Source: Paucibacter sp. KCTC 42545
GTDB lineage: Bacteria; Pseudomonadota; Gammaproteobacteria; Burkholderiales; Burkholderiaceae_C
Direction of reading: 5' to 3'
Length of the DNA stretch: 64,000 bases
Assembly: GCF_001477625.1 (NCBI RefSeq)
Contig: NZ_CP013692.1
Location: 558,001 to 622,000 of the forward strand
Shown here: piece by piece, positions 48,522 through 57,021 of the stretch
How positions within the stretch are numbered: position 1 is the stretch's first letter
Layout of the letters: every line of letters begins with the position of its first letter
Notes under the pieces: model-generated
What the model saw: only the letters and a program-made list of their open reading frames with translations
What the model was told of the DNA's origin: nothing
Database searches by the model: none
Position numbers and translations under genes: made by a program

Positions 48522-50939
48522 TTACTGTGGCTTGGCCTCCAGCCACTGCGTCAGCTTGCCCGCCAGCAAGGGCGTGGCCTCACCGGCCGCCCAAGCCGCG
48601 TGGCCGGCGCCGTAGTAGGGCGAGAGCGGGTGGCCGCTTTGCCCGCCCGGCATGCTCAACAAGCCCTGCGCCTCGCGGCCCGGCGCCACCACCAGGCGCT
48701 GCGACTGGCCAAAGGCCGGCTGGGCCACATGGGGCAGATTGCTGTCCCCGCCTTGTGGCTGGCTGGGCATGTCCAAGAACACTGACAGCGCGGGGATGGC
48801 CTTGGACAGCACATGCTGGATCTTGCTGGCGTTGTGCCGGCCCCAAGTGGCCTGGCCCAGCGGCTCGGTGGCGCCCAGAGTGAGTTCGTTGATGGCAATG
48901 TCCAACTGGCTCAGCAGCAGGGCGTCCCAGCTGGCGTAGGCGGGCGGCAGCAGATGGGCGGGGGCCTGGTCCAGCGCCGCGCTGGCGCTGTACTCGAATT
49001 GGGCGCGCCAGGGCGTGCGGCGCTTATCGTCGAGCTGTTGCTCACCCAGGAAGGGCAGGGTCCAGGCGGCCCACAGGCGGTCCAGTGTTTTCAGGCGCAC
49101 CGCACGCACCAGGCGGTAGGCCACTTGGTCGGCATCGGCGCGGCCATTCCAGGCTTGCAGCATGGCGGCCACTTCGTCGTGGCGCTGGCTGCGCGCCAGC
49201 ACTTTGGCCAGGCGCTGGGCCCAGCTCTGCATGAAGCGGGCTTCGTTGTCGAGCTGGATCGCCGCCAGACTTTGCTCGTCGTGCTGGGCGCGCTCACTCA
49301 GCCGGTCACGGATCTGGCGGGCGCGCGCACCCAGGTCAAAGCCGCCATCGCCAATGCTCTCGCCGCCGATCTGTCGGTTGTTGGCGGTCCACAGTTGGCC
49401 CTGAGTGGGGTTCTTGATGACGGGGTATTCGGCAGGGGGCATCCAGTCAGGGGCGGCGCTGTCGGGCGCTTGAAAGCGGGCGTAGCTTTGCGCCACGCCG
49501 GCTTGGCGCCACAGCCGGCCGGCAATGGTCCAGGCGATGGCGCCGCGGCTGTCAGCCAGCAAAATGTTCTGATGCGGCAGGCCGCTGGTTTGGGCGATGC
49601 GCAGGCCTTCTTCGACCGAGCTGGCTTGCAGCATACGGTCCAGTTCCAGATTGAAGGCCTCGCCGCGCTGGGCGATCCAGCGCAGGGCATAGGCGTGGCC
49701 GCTGGCTTTGTCTTCGCGCACGATGGGCGCGCCCTTGTACTCGCGCACTTCCAGTGTTTGCGCGGCCTCGCCCTTGATGGCGATGGTTTCTTGGTAACGC
49801 TGAATCTGCTCGGCAGGCAGATTGGCCGGCAGCTTGATCCAGTCAAACCATTGGCCGTAGGCATTGGTGAATCCCCAGGCCAGCCGGCCATTGCTGCCCA
49901 CCACCAAGCTGGGCATGCCCGGCAGCGTCAGCCCGGCACCGCGCTGGCTGCCGCCCCCCTGGCCCAGCTGCAGCTGCGCCCGGTACCAGATGCTGGGCAC
50001 CGACAGGCCCAGATGCATATCGTCCGCCAGCAAGGCGCCACCGTGGGCGCTGCGCTGGCCGGACACGGCCCAGTTATTGCTGCCGATGACGGGGGCTTCG
50101 CCGCCGCTGGCCATGCTGATCCCCATTCCAAGCTCTAGCCCAGCCCCATTTTCTGGGTTGAAGCTCAAGGCCTGCTTGGGCGCTGCCGCCGCCTGCTTGC
50201 GCAGGTCAAAAGCTTCGGCCGTGGGCATGGCGCCGTGCGGGGGCAGCTTGCTGCCGTCAAGCGCCGCGTCCCAGTGGCCACCGCGCGGGTTGAGCCAGTC
50301 GAACAAAGCGTCGCCGCTGAGTTCGCGCAGGCGGGCGCGTTCAAAGCCGGCATCGATGCCACTGCCTTGCAGCATCCAGAACATCTCCGCCACCACCAGC
50401 AGCGAGTCCACTTCGGTCCAGGCTTGCGGCTGGGCCTGCAGCAAAAGGTACTGCCAGGGCCGCAGCGTCTGCGCGGCCAGGCCGGCGTTGACGCCGCTGG
50501 CATAGGCCGTCAGCAGGGCTTGATCCGCGGCGCTGAGTTGCTGGAAGCGTTCGCTCAAGCGCACGCGCATGCGGTGCATGCGGCGCTGCTTGTCGCGCTC
50601 CAGCGCCTTGGCGCCAAACAGGGCGGACAGCTCACCCGCGGCGGAGCGGCGCGTCAGGTCCATCTCAAAAAAGCGCTCTTGCGCATGCACAAAGCCCAGG
50701 CCGCGCGCCAGATCCAGCCGGTGCTCGCCCTGCAATATGGCCGTGCCTAGGGCGTCGCGGCCTATGCTCAGAGGCGCTTGCAGGCCCGGCAGCGTGATCT
50801 TGCCATTGAGTTGGGGCAGGCTGGCGCGCAGCAGCGCCCAGGCCAGGGCGATCAGCAGGAGCAGGATCAGCAGCAGGGCAGCGAGGCTGCGGCGCAGCAG
50901 GCGCAGGCCGGATTTTTTGGGGGAGGGCGTGTTCGTCAT
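48522..50939 (-). CDS. Penicillin acylase family protein (Ntn hydrolase)
   Basis: 805 residues from ATG 50939. A membrane anchor or uncleaved signal (about 14-40, LLRRSLAALLLILLLLIALAWALLR) precedes the alpha part (GLGFVHAQERFFEMDLTRRSAAGELSALFG). The autoprocessing site is intact as EAPVIGSNNWAVSG, with Ser as the new N-terminal nucleophile of the beta subunit. Further beta-subunit marks are ADDMHLGLSVPSIWY and IAWTIAGRLW. Such enzymes cleave amides of penicillins, acyl-homoserine lactones or related N-acyl compounds; the substrate cannot be told here. It is divergent from the Tat-signal protein and convergent with the hybrid kinase. Confidence 0.92.
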   Translation of the reverse strand: MTNTPSPKKSGLRLLRRSLAALLLILLLLIALAWALLRASLPQLNGKITLPGLQAPLSIGRDALGTAILQGEHRLDLARGLGFVHAQERFFEMDLTRRSAAGELSALFGAKALERDKQRRMHRMRVRLSERFQQLSAADQALLTAYASGVNAGLAAQTLRPWQYLLLQAQPQAWTEVDSLLVVAEMFWMLQGSGIDAGFERARLRELSGDALFDWLNPRGGHWDAALDGSKLPPHGAMPTAEAFDLRKQAAAAPKQALSFNPENGAGLELGMGISMASGGEAPVIGSNNWAVSGQRSAHGGALLADDMHLGLSVPSIWYRAQLQLGQGGGSQRGAGLTLPGMPSLVVGSNGRLAWGFTNAYGQWFDWIKLPANLPAEQIQRYQETIAIKGEAAQTLEVREYKGAPIVREDKASGHAYALRWIAQRGEAFNLELDRMLQASSVEEGLRIAQTSGLPHQNILLADSRGAIAWTIAGRLWRQAGVAQSYARFQAPDSAAPDWMPPAEYPVIKNPTQGQLWTANNRQIGGESIGDGGFDLGARARQIRDRLSERAQHDEQSLAAIQLDNEARFMQSWAQRLAKVLARSQRHDEVAAMLQAWNGRADADQVAYRLVRAVRLKTLDRLWAAWTLPFLGEQQLDDKRRTPWRAQFEYSASAALDQAPAHLLPPAYASWDALLLSQLDIAINELTLGATEPLGQATWGRHNASKIQHVLSKAIPALSVFLDMPSQPQGGDSNLPHVAQPAFGQSQRLVVAPGREAQGLLSMPGGQSGHPLSPYYGAGHAAWAAGEATPLLAGKLTQWLEAKPQ

Positions 50940-51013
50940 GATGAGGCAGTCTAGGTGGCTGCGCGGCACTCGGCCCCCGGGTCTTGCCCCATGTCGGAGC
51001 CAGGTATGCGACC

Positions 51014-52255
51014 ATGCGCCCCATGTTCTTCGCCAAGCATGTATCGCGCCGGCAGTTCGGCCCTTGGGCGGGCGGCTTGGCCATGACTCTCTGGCCCCGT
51101 ATGGATGCATTCGCACAAGCCCCGGCGTCCGCGCAGCAGCAGCTGGCCAATAGCAGCACGGCGGCTATCAAGGCGCAACAGCTCACAGCGACGCTGCCGG
51201 CTGGCGGCGGGCCGCTAAATCTGAGTATTGAGGTCCAGGGTGAGCCGGAGAATAGCCTCGTGTTTTCATCCCTGCGCAGCACGGCCAAGCTCGCGGCCAT
51301 CAGCCTTTTTGATCCTCTGGGTTCGCTGGTCTGGCGCAAAACGCCGGCCGAGCTGGGGCTGACGCCGCAGGCCGATGCCGGGCGGCCCGAGCTGGGCGAT
51401 GCCATCGTCTTGCCGGCGGTGCGCGATGCGGCGCCGGGGCGCTGGCGCTTGCAGCTCGAAGCAAGAGCGGGCGCCAAGGGTCAGGTCTTGCTGAGCTACC
51501 GGGTCTTGCCGCGTTTCGAGCTGAGCCTGAGTTTGTTGAGCGCCGGCAGTTCAGGCGCAATGATTGCCGCCGGTGAGCCCCTGCTGCTGGTGCTGCGAGG
51601 CCAGGATTACGGCGTACCGCTGACCAACTGGGTGGCAAGGGCGCCGCAGCTGAGTCTGCGCGATAGCCGGGGTGAACTTGTCGCCAGCCCCAAAGCCGAG
51701 GCCGGCGCGCGCACCGCGACTGGCATCTTGATCAGCGATGAGCCCGGTGCCCTCATCGCCCGCTTCAGCCTGCCCGCCGCGGGGGAGTACCGGCTCACTG
51801 CCCAGCACCAGTTCCGGGCCACGGCCAAGCCCTTGCAGGCCGAGTTGCTGCTGCATGCCGCCGCGCCCAAGGCCGCGCTGGCCTTGAGTGGGCTGCGGCT
51901 TGAGCAGCAAGCGGGAGCTGCCGGGGTTTGCGTCCGCGCGGTGCTGTTTGACTTTGCGGTGAGTGTGGCCACTGCCGGCAACTATGCCTGCAATATCAGC
52001 CTGGTCGGGCCGGCGGGATCGCGCATGGTCAGCGCCTCCAGCATGCTGGCGGCGGGGGCGGGTCGCATCTCGGTGCGGGTGGGCGCAGACAAGCTTGCCG
52101 CTCTTGGCGGGCCACTGACGGCGCTGGCCCGGGTGGGCCTGATCCGCTTTGGGCCCAGCGAAGCGGGCCTGGTGGCCGAGTTGCAAGAGGTGGCGCTGAG
52201 CGCCGAGCAGGCCAATGAACTCAGGGCCGTATACATGGCTGTATGTAGGCCCTGA
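51014..52255 (+). CDS. Secreted protein of unknown function with Tat-like signal, paralogue of the dockerin protein
   Basis: 413 residues from ATG 51014, or three codons shorter from ATG 51023. The N-terminus contains SRRQFGPWAGGLAMTLWP, matching a twin-arginine signal (S-R-R-x-F) followed by AFAQA. The mature part repeats the plan of the convergent protein at 52325-54061: a first domain with AAISLFDPLGSLVW and PGRWRLQLEA, a linker, a central beta-domain, and a C-terminal domain with AGNYACNISLVGPAGSR. It lacks the dockerin. Function is unknown; all-beta surface or carbohydrate-binding domains are likely by composition. The coding end lies inside a perfect inverted repeat. Confidence 0.78.
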   Translation: MRPMFFAKHVSRRQFGPWAGGLAMTLWPRMDAFAQAPASAQQQLANSSTAAIKAQQLTATLPAGGGPLNLSIEVQGEPENSLVFSSLRSTAKLAAISLFDPLGSLVWRKTPAELGLTPQADAGRPELGDAIVLPAVRDAAPGRWRLQLEARAGAKGQVLLSYRVLPRFELSLSLLSAGSSGAMIAAGEPLLLVLRGQDYGVPLTNWVARAPQLSLRDSRGELVASPKAEAGARTATGILISDEPGALIARFSLPAAGEYRLTAQHQFRATAKPLQAELLLHAAAPKAALALSGLRLEQQAGAAGVCVRAVLFDFAVSVATAGNYACNISLVGPAGSRMVSASSMLAAGAGRISVRVGADKLAALGGPLTALARVGLIRFGPSEAGLVAELQEVALSAEQANELRAVYMAVCRP

Positions 52256-52259
52256 GTTC
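52217..52259. terminator. Long inverted repeat spanning a stop codon
   Basis: A 12-bp perfect stem, GAACTCAGGGCC (52217-52228) and GGCCCTGAGTTC (52248-52259), with a further inner pairing TACAT / ATGTA. It includes the stop codon of the upstream gene, so the last ~13 codons are part of the hairpin. It lies 66 bp from the end of the convergent dockerin gene and may serve both. There is no T-run on either side. Confidence 0.6.
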
Positions 52260-52324
52260 GTTCTCACTCGGCCGCATGGCCCCTTAGGTCAACGGGCCAT
52301 GCGGCTGCTATACCCCGATCTGGG

Positions 52325-54061
52325 TCAGTTGCGCGGGCAGTTGGGCGCCGTACATGCGCGCTGGATCAAAAGCCGCGCATCTTGCAGATCGATCTTGCCG
52401 TCACCGTTGAGGTCGCGGCGGTCGCCGGGGATCAGCGGGCTTTGGCCGCGGTACTGCATCAAGAGGTCGCGGTCAGCGGCGTTCACACTGCCATCACCGT
52501 TGAGGTCGCCGGTGATGGTGGGGAAGTACTGCCAGCGCGAGATGGCGCTGGCGGCTACCGGCACCCGCGAAGCCTGTGCCGTGCTGCCGCCACCCACCAC
52601 CAGCACCGACTCGATGCGGTAAGGCCCGTCACTGCGCTGCAGCTTGTCTGCCAGCACCGTGGCGGTGATGGCGGTATTGCTGTTGGCGGCCAGTGCGCGG
52701 CTGAGGCCGAATTGGCCCACCTCGGCGCCTTGTGCATCAATCACCTTGAAGGAGATTTGGTAGTTGCCGGCATTGATCACGCGCAGCGGCAGGCTGAAGT
52801 CCAGCTGACCAATATGGCTGCCGCGCAGCACCGGGCTGACCGTGGCGCCATTGGCCACCTCGATGGCGGCGGCGCAGAACTGTTCCAGCGGCATGCCGCT
52901 GAAGCTAAGCGCATTGTTGCGGCGCATTTCCAGCTGCGGCGAAGCGCCGGCGAAGGCCAGCAGATCCAGCGGATCGACGACAAAGCTGCCGCCTTCGCTG
53001 AAGTGCTGGCGGATCTCGGTCGAGCTGAATGACACGGTGGACGACAAAGCGCCGGCCGCCGCCAGCGTGGTGTTGGCGCGCTTGAGCAGGCTGCCGCTGG
53101 CGCTGCCGTTGGGGCCGAGCAAGGTGGCTGCCGTGCTGTAGGTGCCGGGCAGGGCGACCGTGCCGGTCAGCGTGACATTGAGCTTGCTGATGCAGTTGTT
53201 GGCCCCGCGTGTGACCGAGCTGCTGACCGCGCCGAATGTGAAGTTGGCCGGCACGATGTCCACAAAACCAGTGGCCGTGCGCCGCACATTGCCGCCGCCG
53301 GCGGTGGGGATGTCCACCTGGGCGTCGACCTGGTAGCGGCCGGTCTGGTTGAAGGTGTAGCCGCGGCTGTAGATGCCGTCGCTGGCCAGGCCGTCGAAGT
53401 CAGCGGCTTGGCCGCTGTCCACCGCACTGACGTTGGCAATCGGATTGCCGTCCTTCTTGAGCGTGAGGCTGGGCGCCAGGCCCAGGATGGGGAGGCCCTG
53501 GTTCAAGGCCAGCACGCCCAGCGGCACCGGCTGGCCGACCCGGTAGCTTTGACCGCTGAGCACCATGCCGACCTGGTAGGGCGACTGTGCGTACAAGTTC
53601 AGCAGGGCAACCGTGGGCACGGGTGCGGGCGGGAAGGTGGCCAGCAAGGTCCAATTGCCGTCCACCGGGTTGGCGATCTCGGGCGTGATGAACAGGCCGC
53701 CCGGCAGCGGCGGCGTCAGGCTGGCGCCGTCCAGAAAGCTGATGCGCGGGTCATTGGCCGCGATCACGACCGTGCCTTGCGGGTCGATCAGGCTGATTTG
53801 TGCCCCGCTCACTGGCAGGATCAGCTGCAGCTTCAGGCTGTTGAAAGCCGAGACCGCAATCGGCATGCGCAGCTGGGTGGCGCCGGCCGTGATAGGCCCG
53901 GCCTGGGTGTTGGTGGCCATGGCGTTGACCAGGCCGGTGTTCTGCGCTTGGGCAGCGGGGGCCAGCAGGCTCAGGCCCAGTGCCAGGGCTTGCGCCAGGC
54001 AAAGGGTGGAGAGGCGTAGCGAGCGCAATGAAGGAAATGGGTGGCGACGAATCAAGCTCAT
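52325..54061 (-). CDS. Secreted multidomain protein with C-terminal dockerin-like repeats
   Basis: 578 residues from ATG 54061, with AGGAG 5 bases upstream. The signal peptide (1-40) ends LAPAAQAQ. Two or three beta domains follow: one with AQISLIDPQGTVV and GNWTLLATF, a CARDB/Ig-like one with DGLASDGIYSRGYTFNQTGRYQVDAQVD, and another near 270-480. The C-terminus has two dockerin type I-like calcium loops, GDLNGDGSVNAADRDLL and DLNGDGKIDLQDARLL (about 515-565), with the proper Asp/Asn spacing, separated by a short linker. Dockerins bind cohesins, and a cohesin-like protein is encoded 1.6 kb upstream on the same strand. It is paralogous to the convergent Tat-signal gene. It ends a three-gene run. 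Confidence 0.85.
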   Translation of the reverse strand: MSLIRRHPFPSLRSLRLSTLCLAQALALGLSLLAPAAQAQNTGLVNAMATNTQAGPITAGATQLRMPIAVSAFNSLKLQLILPVSGAQISLIDPQGTVVIAANDPRISFLDGASLTPPLPGGLFITPEIANPVDGNWTLLATFPPAPVPTVALLNLYAQSPYQVGMVLSGQSYRVGQPVPLGVLALNQGLPILGLAPSLTLKKDGNPIANVSAVDSGQAADFDGLASDGIYSRGYTFNQTGRYQVDAQVDIPTAGGGNVRRTATGFVDIVPANFTFGAVSSSVTRGANNCISKLNVTLTGTVALPGTYSTAATLLGPNGSASGSLLKRANTTLAAAGALSSTVSFSSTEIRQHFSEGGSFVVDPLDLLAFAGASPQLEMRRNNALSFSGMPLEQFCAAAIEVANGATVSPVLRGSHIGQLDFSLPLRVINAGNYQISFKVIDAQGAEVGQFGLSRALAANSNTAITATVLADKLQRSDGPYRIESVLVVGGGSTAQASRVPVAASAISRWQYFPTITGDLNGDGSVNAADRDLLMQYRGQSPLIPGDRRDLNGDGKIDLQDARLLIQRACTAPNCPRN

Positions 54062-54074
54062 GATGGCTCCTGGC

Positions 54075-55601
54075 TCAGCGCAGTTTGATGGTTTCATCAA
54101 GAATCTTGCGCACATTGCCGCCGTTCTTGACCGTCGAATGGTTGATGCTGTTCTGGTTGCCCAGTGGCGTGCCCCAGCCCGGGTTGGCGCTGGGCAGGGC
54201 CACCACCACATCGTTGGGGCTGGCGCTGGCGTTCAGCACCGTCTGGTAAGTCAGCACCGTGATGGGCGGAACCGAGGGGTCAAAGTTAGGCAGCACCTCG
54301 AAGCTCAGCTGCACCGCCGAGCTGAAGTTGCAAATGGTCATATAGGCCAGGCGCAGCGCGTTGTAGGTGTAGTTGCCGAAGATGGGCACCCCGGAGATGG
54401 GGTTCATCGGATCGATCTCGCCATTGCTGGGCTCGCGGCTGCAGTTGGGGCCGGCGTCCGCGCCAATGGTGAAGGTATTGCCCACATTGCCGCGCAAGCC
54501 AGCTGAGATCGCCTGATTGGCCGACTGCGTGGTCAGGTCGTTCAGCCCCGGAGGCTGAGGGCCGGCGCCAAAGCCGCTGGCGATGCCGGCGGTGGTGCTG
54601 TCCACAAAGCGGCGGGCATAGCCGTTGGGGTCTTGGCCATTGCCTTCATAGATGCTGGCCAACGCGCGCTGCAGCAGGGTCAGGTCAGCCACCACCGAAC
54701 CGCGGTGGGGGGTGGACAAGGTACCCAGCGACAGCACTTCAAATTCCGGCGGGCTCAACACGGCCATGGCTTGTGAGTCCAGGCCACCCTTGCTGTGGAC
54801 GATCAGGTTGACCTTCTTGGCCTTGACCTGATCCAGATAGCCCGTAATCTGGCCCTTCAAGTCCGCCGCATTCGTCATCACCGCACCATTGCGGTTGCCG
54901 GTGAAAAATCGCTTGTAGAGCGCACCGCTCTTGTCCATGGTGTCGAGCACGCCGGGGGCCTCGGCGGCGTCCCAGGTGTTGTCTTTGGCGGCGATGCCGT
55001 GAATCAGGGCAAAGGGGTAGGCGGCATCGAATTCAATGCCGACCCAGTCGATGGCCATGCACCAGTATTCGCCATTACCGACATTGCCGGTGTCGATGTC
55101 GACCTGAAATTCGTTCACCACGCCCGGATTGCTCGGGCTGGCGAACTTGACCTCGCCGATGTCGACCTCGAAGGAATCATTCACCCATTGGTTGTTGAAG
55201 CCGGACAGGGTTTTGATGAAAGTGCCGTTCCAGGAAAGGTTATCGATCTCGGGGGCGTAAGTGCCGTCGGTGACGGCCTTGTCGTCAATGTCGTAGACCG
55301 GGAAGGAAATCTTGGCGCGCGCGCCCACCACCTTGTCGGCGACCAGCTTGCCCGGGTCCTTGAGCTTGCCCTGGCCGTCGAGTTGGGTTTCATTGACGGG
55401 GGCCGGCACCTTGAAGCGCACGACGAGTGGACCACTGCCGCGGTAGGTGCAGCCGGTGTCCAGGCCCGCGCCGGAGTTGGTGACGTATTTGCCCATGTCC
55501 TGCTCGGGCGGGGTAAAGGGCGAGGTGGTCTGCGCCAGCGCGCAGGCACCGGTGGCTAGCAGGGTCAGGCTGGCGCCTGCCTGCACAAAGGTCTTCATCA
55601 T
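54075..55601 (-). CDS. Secreted alpha/beta hydrolase, lipase-like
   Basis: 508 residues, with a signal peptide (1-23, ending CALAQ). An N-terminal ~180-residue beta-type region (FKVPAPVNETQLDGQG, WNGTFIKTLSGFNNQWVNDSFEVDIGEVKF) is followed by the hydrolase fold: oxyanion-type strand ALIHGIAAKDNTWD and nucleophile elbow LIVHSKGGLDSQA with Ser270. The elbow reads V-H-S-K-G, so the first Gly of GxSxG is Val. A likely catalytic His lies in the C-terminal INHST. It resembles triacylglycerol lipases/esterases and is exported. AAAGGA precedes the ATG; 13 bp separate it from the dockerin gene and 26 bp from the cohesin-like gene, making one operon. Confidence 0.83.
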   Translation of the reverse strand: MMKTFVQAGASLTLLATGACALAQTTSPFTPPEQDMGKYVTNSGAGLDTGCTYRGSGPLVVRFKVPAPVNETQLDGQGKLKDPGKLVADKVVGARAKISFPVYDIDDKAVTDGTYAPEIDNLSWNGTFIKTLSGFNNQWVNDSFEVDIGEVKFASPSNPGVVNEFQVDIDTGNVGNGEYWCMAIDWVGIEFDAAYPFALIHGIAAKDNTWDAAEAPGVLDTMDKSGALYKRFFTGNRNGAVMTNAADLKGQITGYLDQVKAKKVNLIVHSKGGLDSQAMAVLSPPEFEVLSLGTLSTPHRGSVVADLTLLQRALASIYEGNGQDPNGYARRFVDSTTAGIASGFGAGPQPPGLNDLTTQSANQAISAGLRGNVGNTFTIGADAGPNCSREPSNGEIDPMNPISGVPIFGNYTYNALRLAYMTICNFSSAVQLSFEVLPNFDPSVPPITVLTYQTVLNASASPNDVVVALPSANPGWGTPLGNQNSINHSTVKNGGNVRKILDETIKLR

Positions 55602-55627
55602 GATGGCGTCCTTTGAGTCGAAGGGGC

Positions 55628-56674
55628 TCAGGGTTTGCTGAGGAAAACAGGGGCAGCGACAAAGATCGCGTCACCACGCGCATGGGCCTGGCCCTGCAGG
55701 CGGGCGCCGAGCTTGTCCGCCGGCAGCGGCTGGGCGGTGGTGATCCAGTACTCACGCCCGTCTTCCACCGCCCGCACCTTGGCGCGCGAGCCGGCGATTT
55801 GCAGCACGACGACTTCGATTGGCGTGCCTTTGGCAACAGCCGTGGTGGCAGGCGCGGAGGCGGCGCTTGTAGCGGGCGGCAGGTTGCCGGCCTGTGCCGA
55901 GACTTGGCCCACCGCGAAGGCGGCGCTGGCCAGGCCGAGCAGCTGGATGGCCCGCCCTGAGGGTCGGGTCTTGCCTGCGCTGTCGGCCTGCTTGCCCTTG
56001 CGGCGGCTCAGGCCCACGCCGGCCAGGGCCAAGGCCACCAGTGCCAAGCTGGCGGGCTCGGGTACTTGCCCGCCGCCGCCCTCGGTGATGGCCACCACCG
56101 CGCGGGCCGACTGGTAGTCAACTTCCATGACCCGGCCGCTGCTGTCCAAGAACAGCATGCCGGGGTCGCTCAGATCAATGGCGAACTCGGCGCCGCTGCT
56201 GGCCGCCAAGGCGGTGAAGCTCAGGCTCAGGAAGCGGAAGCTGTCGGCTTGGTCGGCGTCCAACAAGGCCGTGCTATTGCCGGACAGGCCAAAGGCATCG
56301 ATCATGCCGGCGCCCTGGGTGGCATCACCGTAGAAGCCCAGCGACCCCGGCTCGTCAAGGTCAAGCTGGTTGATGGCACTGGCCGGGTCGATGAAGCTAA
56401 CGGTGCCCAGGCCCGCCAGGGCGGCATTGTTCAAGATATTGATGTCGAATGTACTGAGCGAACTGCCGGCCGCTGGGCTGAAGCCGCTGATGTCGAAATA
56501 GATGGTGAAGACTTCACCCACATTCACGCTGGACTTCGAGGCGCTGACGCTGATGAGCGGCGTGGCTTGTGCCGTGCCGATCCAGCCTGTGCTGGCCAAG
56601 GCAAGCGCCAGCAGCCCACGCAGCATGCCGGTGCGGAGCTGGCTCTGGATGGAGAGGGGGAAACCTAGCTTCAT
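55628..56674 (-). CDS. Cohesin-like protein with an internal PEP-CTERM signal and an extra C-terminal domain
   Basis: 348 residues from ATG 56674, with AGGAG 5 bases upstream. A signal peptide (1-37, ending TAQATP) is followed by a cohesin-like beta domain (about 38-200: VSASKSSVNVGEVFTIYFDISGF, LSTFDINILNN). Then comes a PEP-CTERM signal (VPEPASLALVALALAGVGL + RRKGK) at about residues 208-233. Unusually the protein continues ~115 residues: a second hydrophobic segment (IQLLGLASAAFAVGQVSAQAG) resembling a signal peptide, and a small domain (TPIEVVVLQIAGSRAKVRAVEDGREYWI). No Met or stop occurs at the junction. It may be a genuine fusion or the product of a lost stop. It heads the operon with the lipase and dockerin genes. 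Confidence 0.82.
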   Translation of the reverse strand: MKLGFPLSIQSQLRTGMLRGLLALALASTGWIGTAQATPLISVSASKSSVNVGEVFTIYFDISGFSPAAGSSLSTFDINILNNAALAGLGTVSFIDPASAINQLDLDEPGSLGFYGDATQGAGMIDAFGLSGNSTALLDADQADSFRFLSLSFTALAASSGAEFAIDLSDPGMLFLDSSGRVMEVDYQSARAVVAITEGGGGQVPEPASLALVALALAGVGLSRRKGKQADSAGKTRPSGRAIQLLGLASAAFAVGQVSAQAGNLPPATSAASAPATTAVAKGTPIEVVVLQIAGSRAKVRAVEDGREYWITTAQPLPADKLGARLQGQAHARGDAIFVAAPVFLSKP

Positions 56675-57021
56675 GAGAACTCCTGACTGAACGGTGTGAT
56701 GACTGAATTCGGGTGCGGCTCTTGGCGGCCAAGCAGCCATGCAGCAGCTTCAACCGCGGCCTACCGCGGCTCTTCAAGCAAAACAGTTTTTCCGGCTGAA
56801 ACCTCGTGATGGCGAGGCATGCGTGCTCGCACGGCACTTCGCTGGTGCCTGGGGAAGACTGGGCCCGTCAAGACCGGGCTTTGTTGCCCGGCTCTTCGCC
56901 CGTCCGCAGAAGCTTGACTTGCACAAGCCTTGCCTTGAATGGCGCTGAGTCTATGGAGTGCTGCTGCGGCGCGCAATTTCACATCTAGGGGGGAGCGGCG
57001 CAAGGTCCCTAGAATCGCGGC
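56675..57021. other. 347-bp divergent intergenic region with several hairpins
   Basis: It lies between the cohesin-like and patatin-like genes and must hold promoters for both. Inverted repeats are CCGGGC-TTTGTT-GCCCGG (56874-56891), a CCGCGG pair (56754-56759, 56764-56769) and CTTGG-CGG-CCAAG (56721-56733). A cyclic-di-GMP riboswitch was considered because of the hairpins, but the GEMM core is not found. No gene is seen. Confidence 0.4.

Noticed and set aside
56675..57021. Cyclic-di-GMP riboswitch upstream of the cohesin-like gene
   Set aside because: Hairpins are present, but the conserved GEMM core bases and tetraloop-receptor are missing on both strands.
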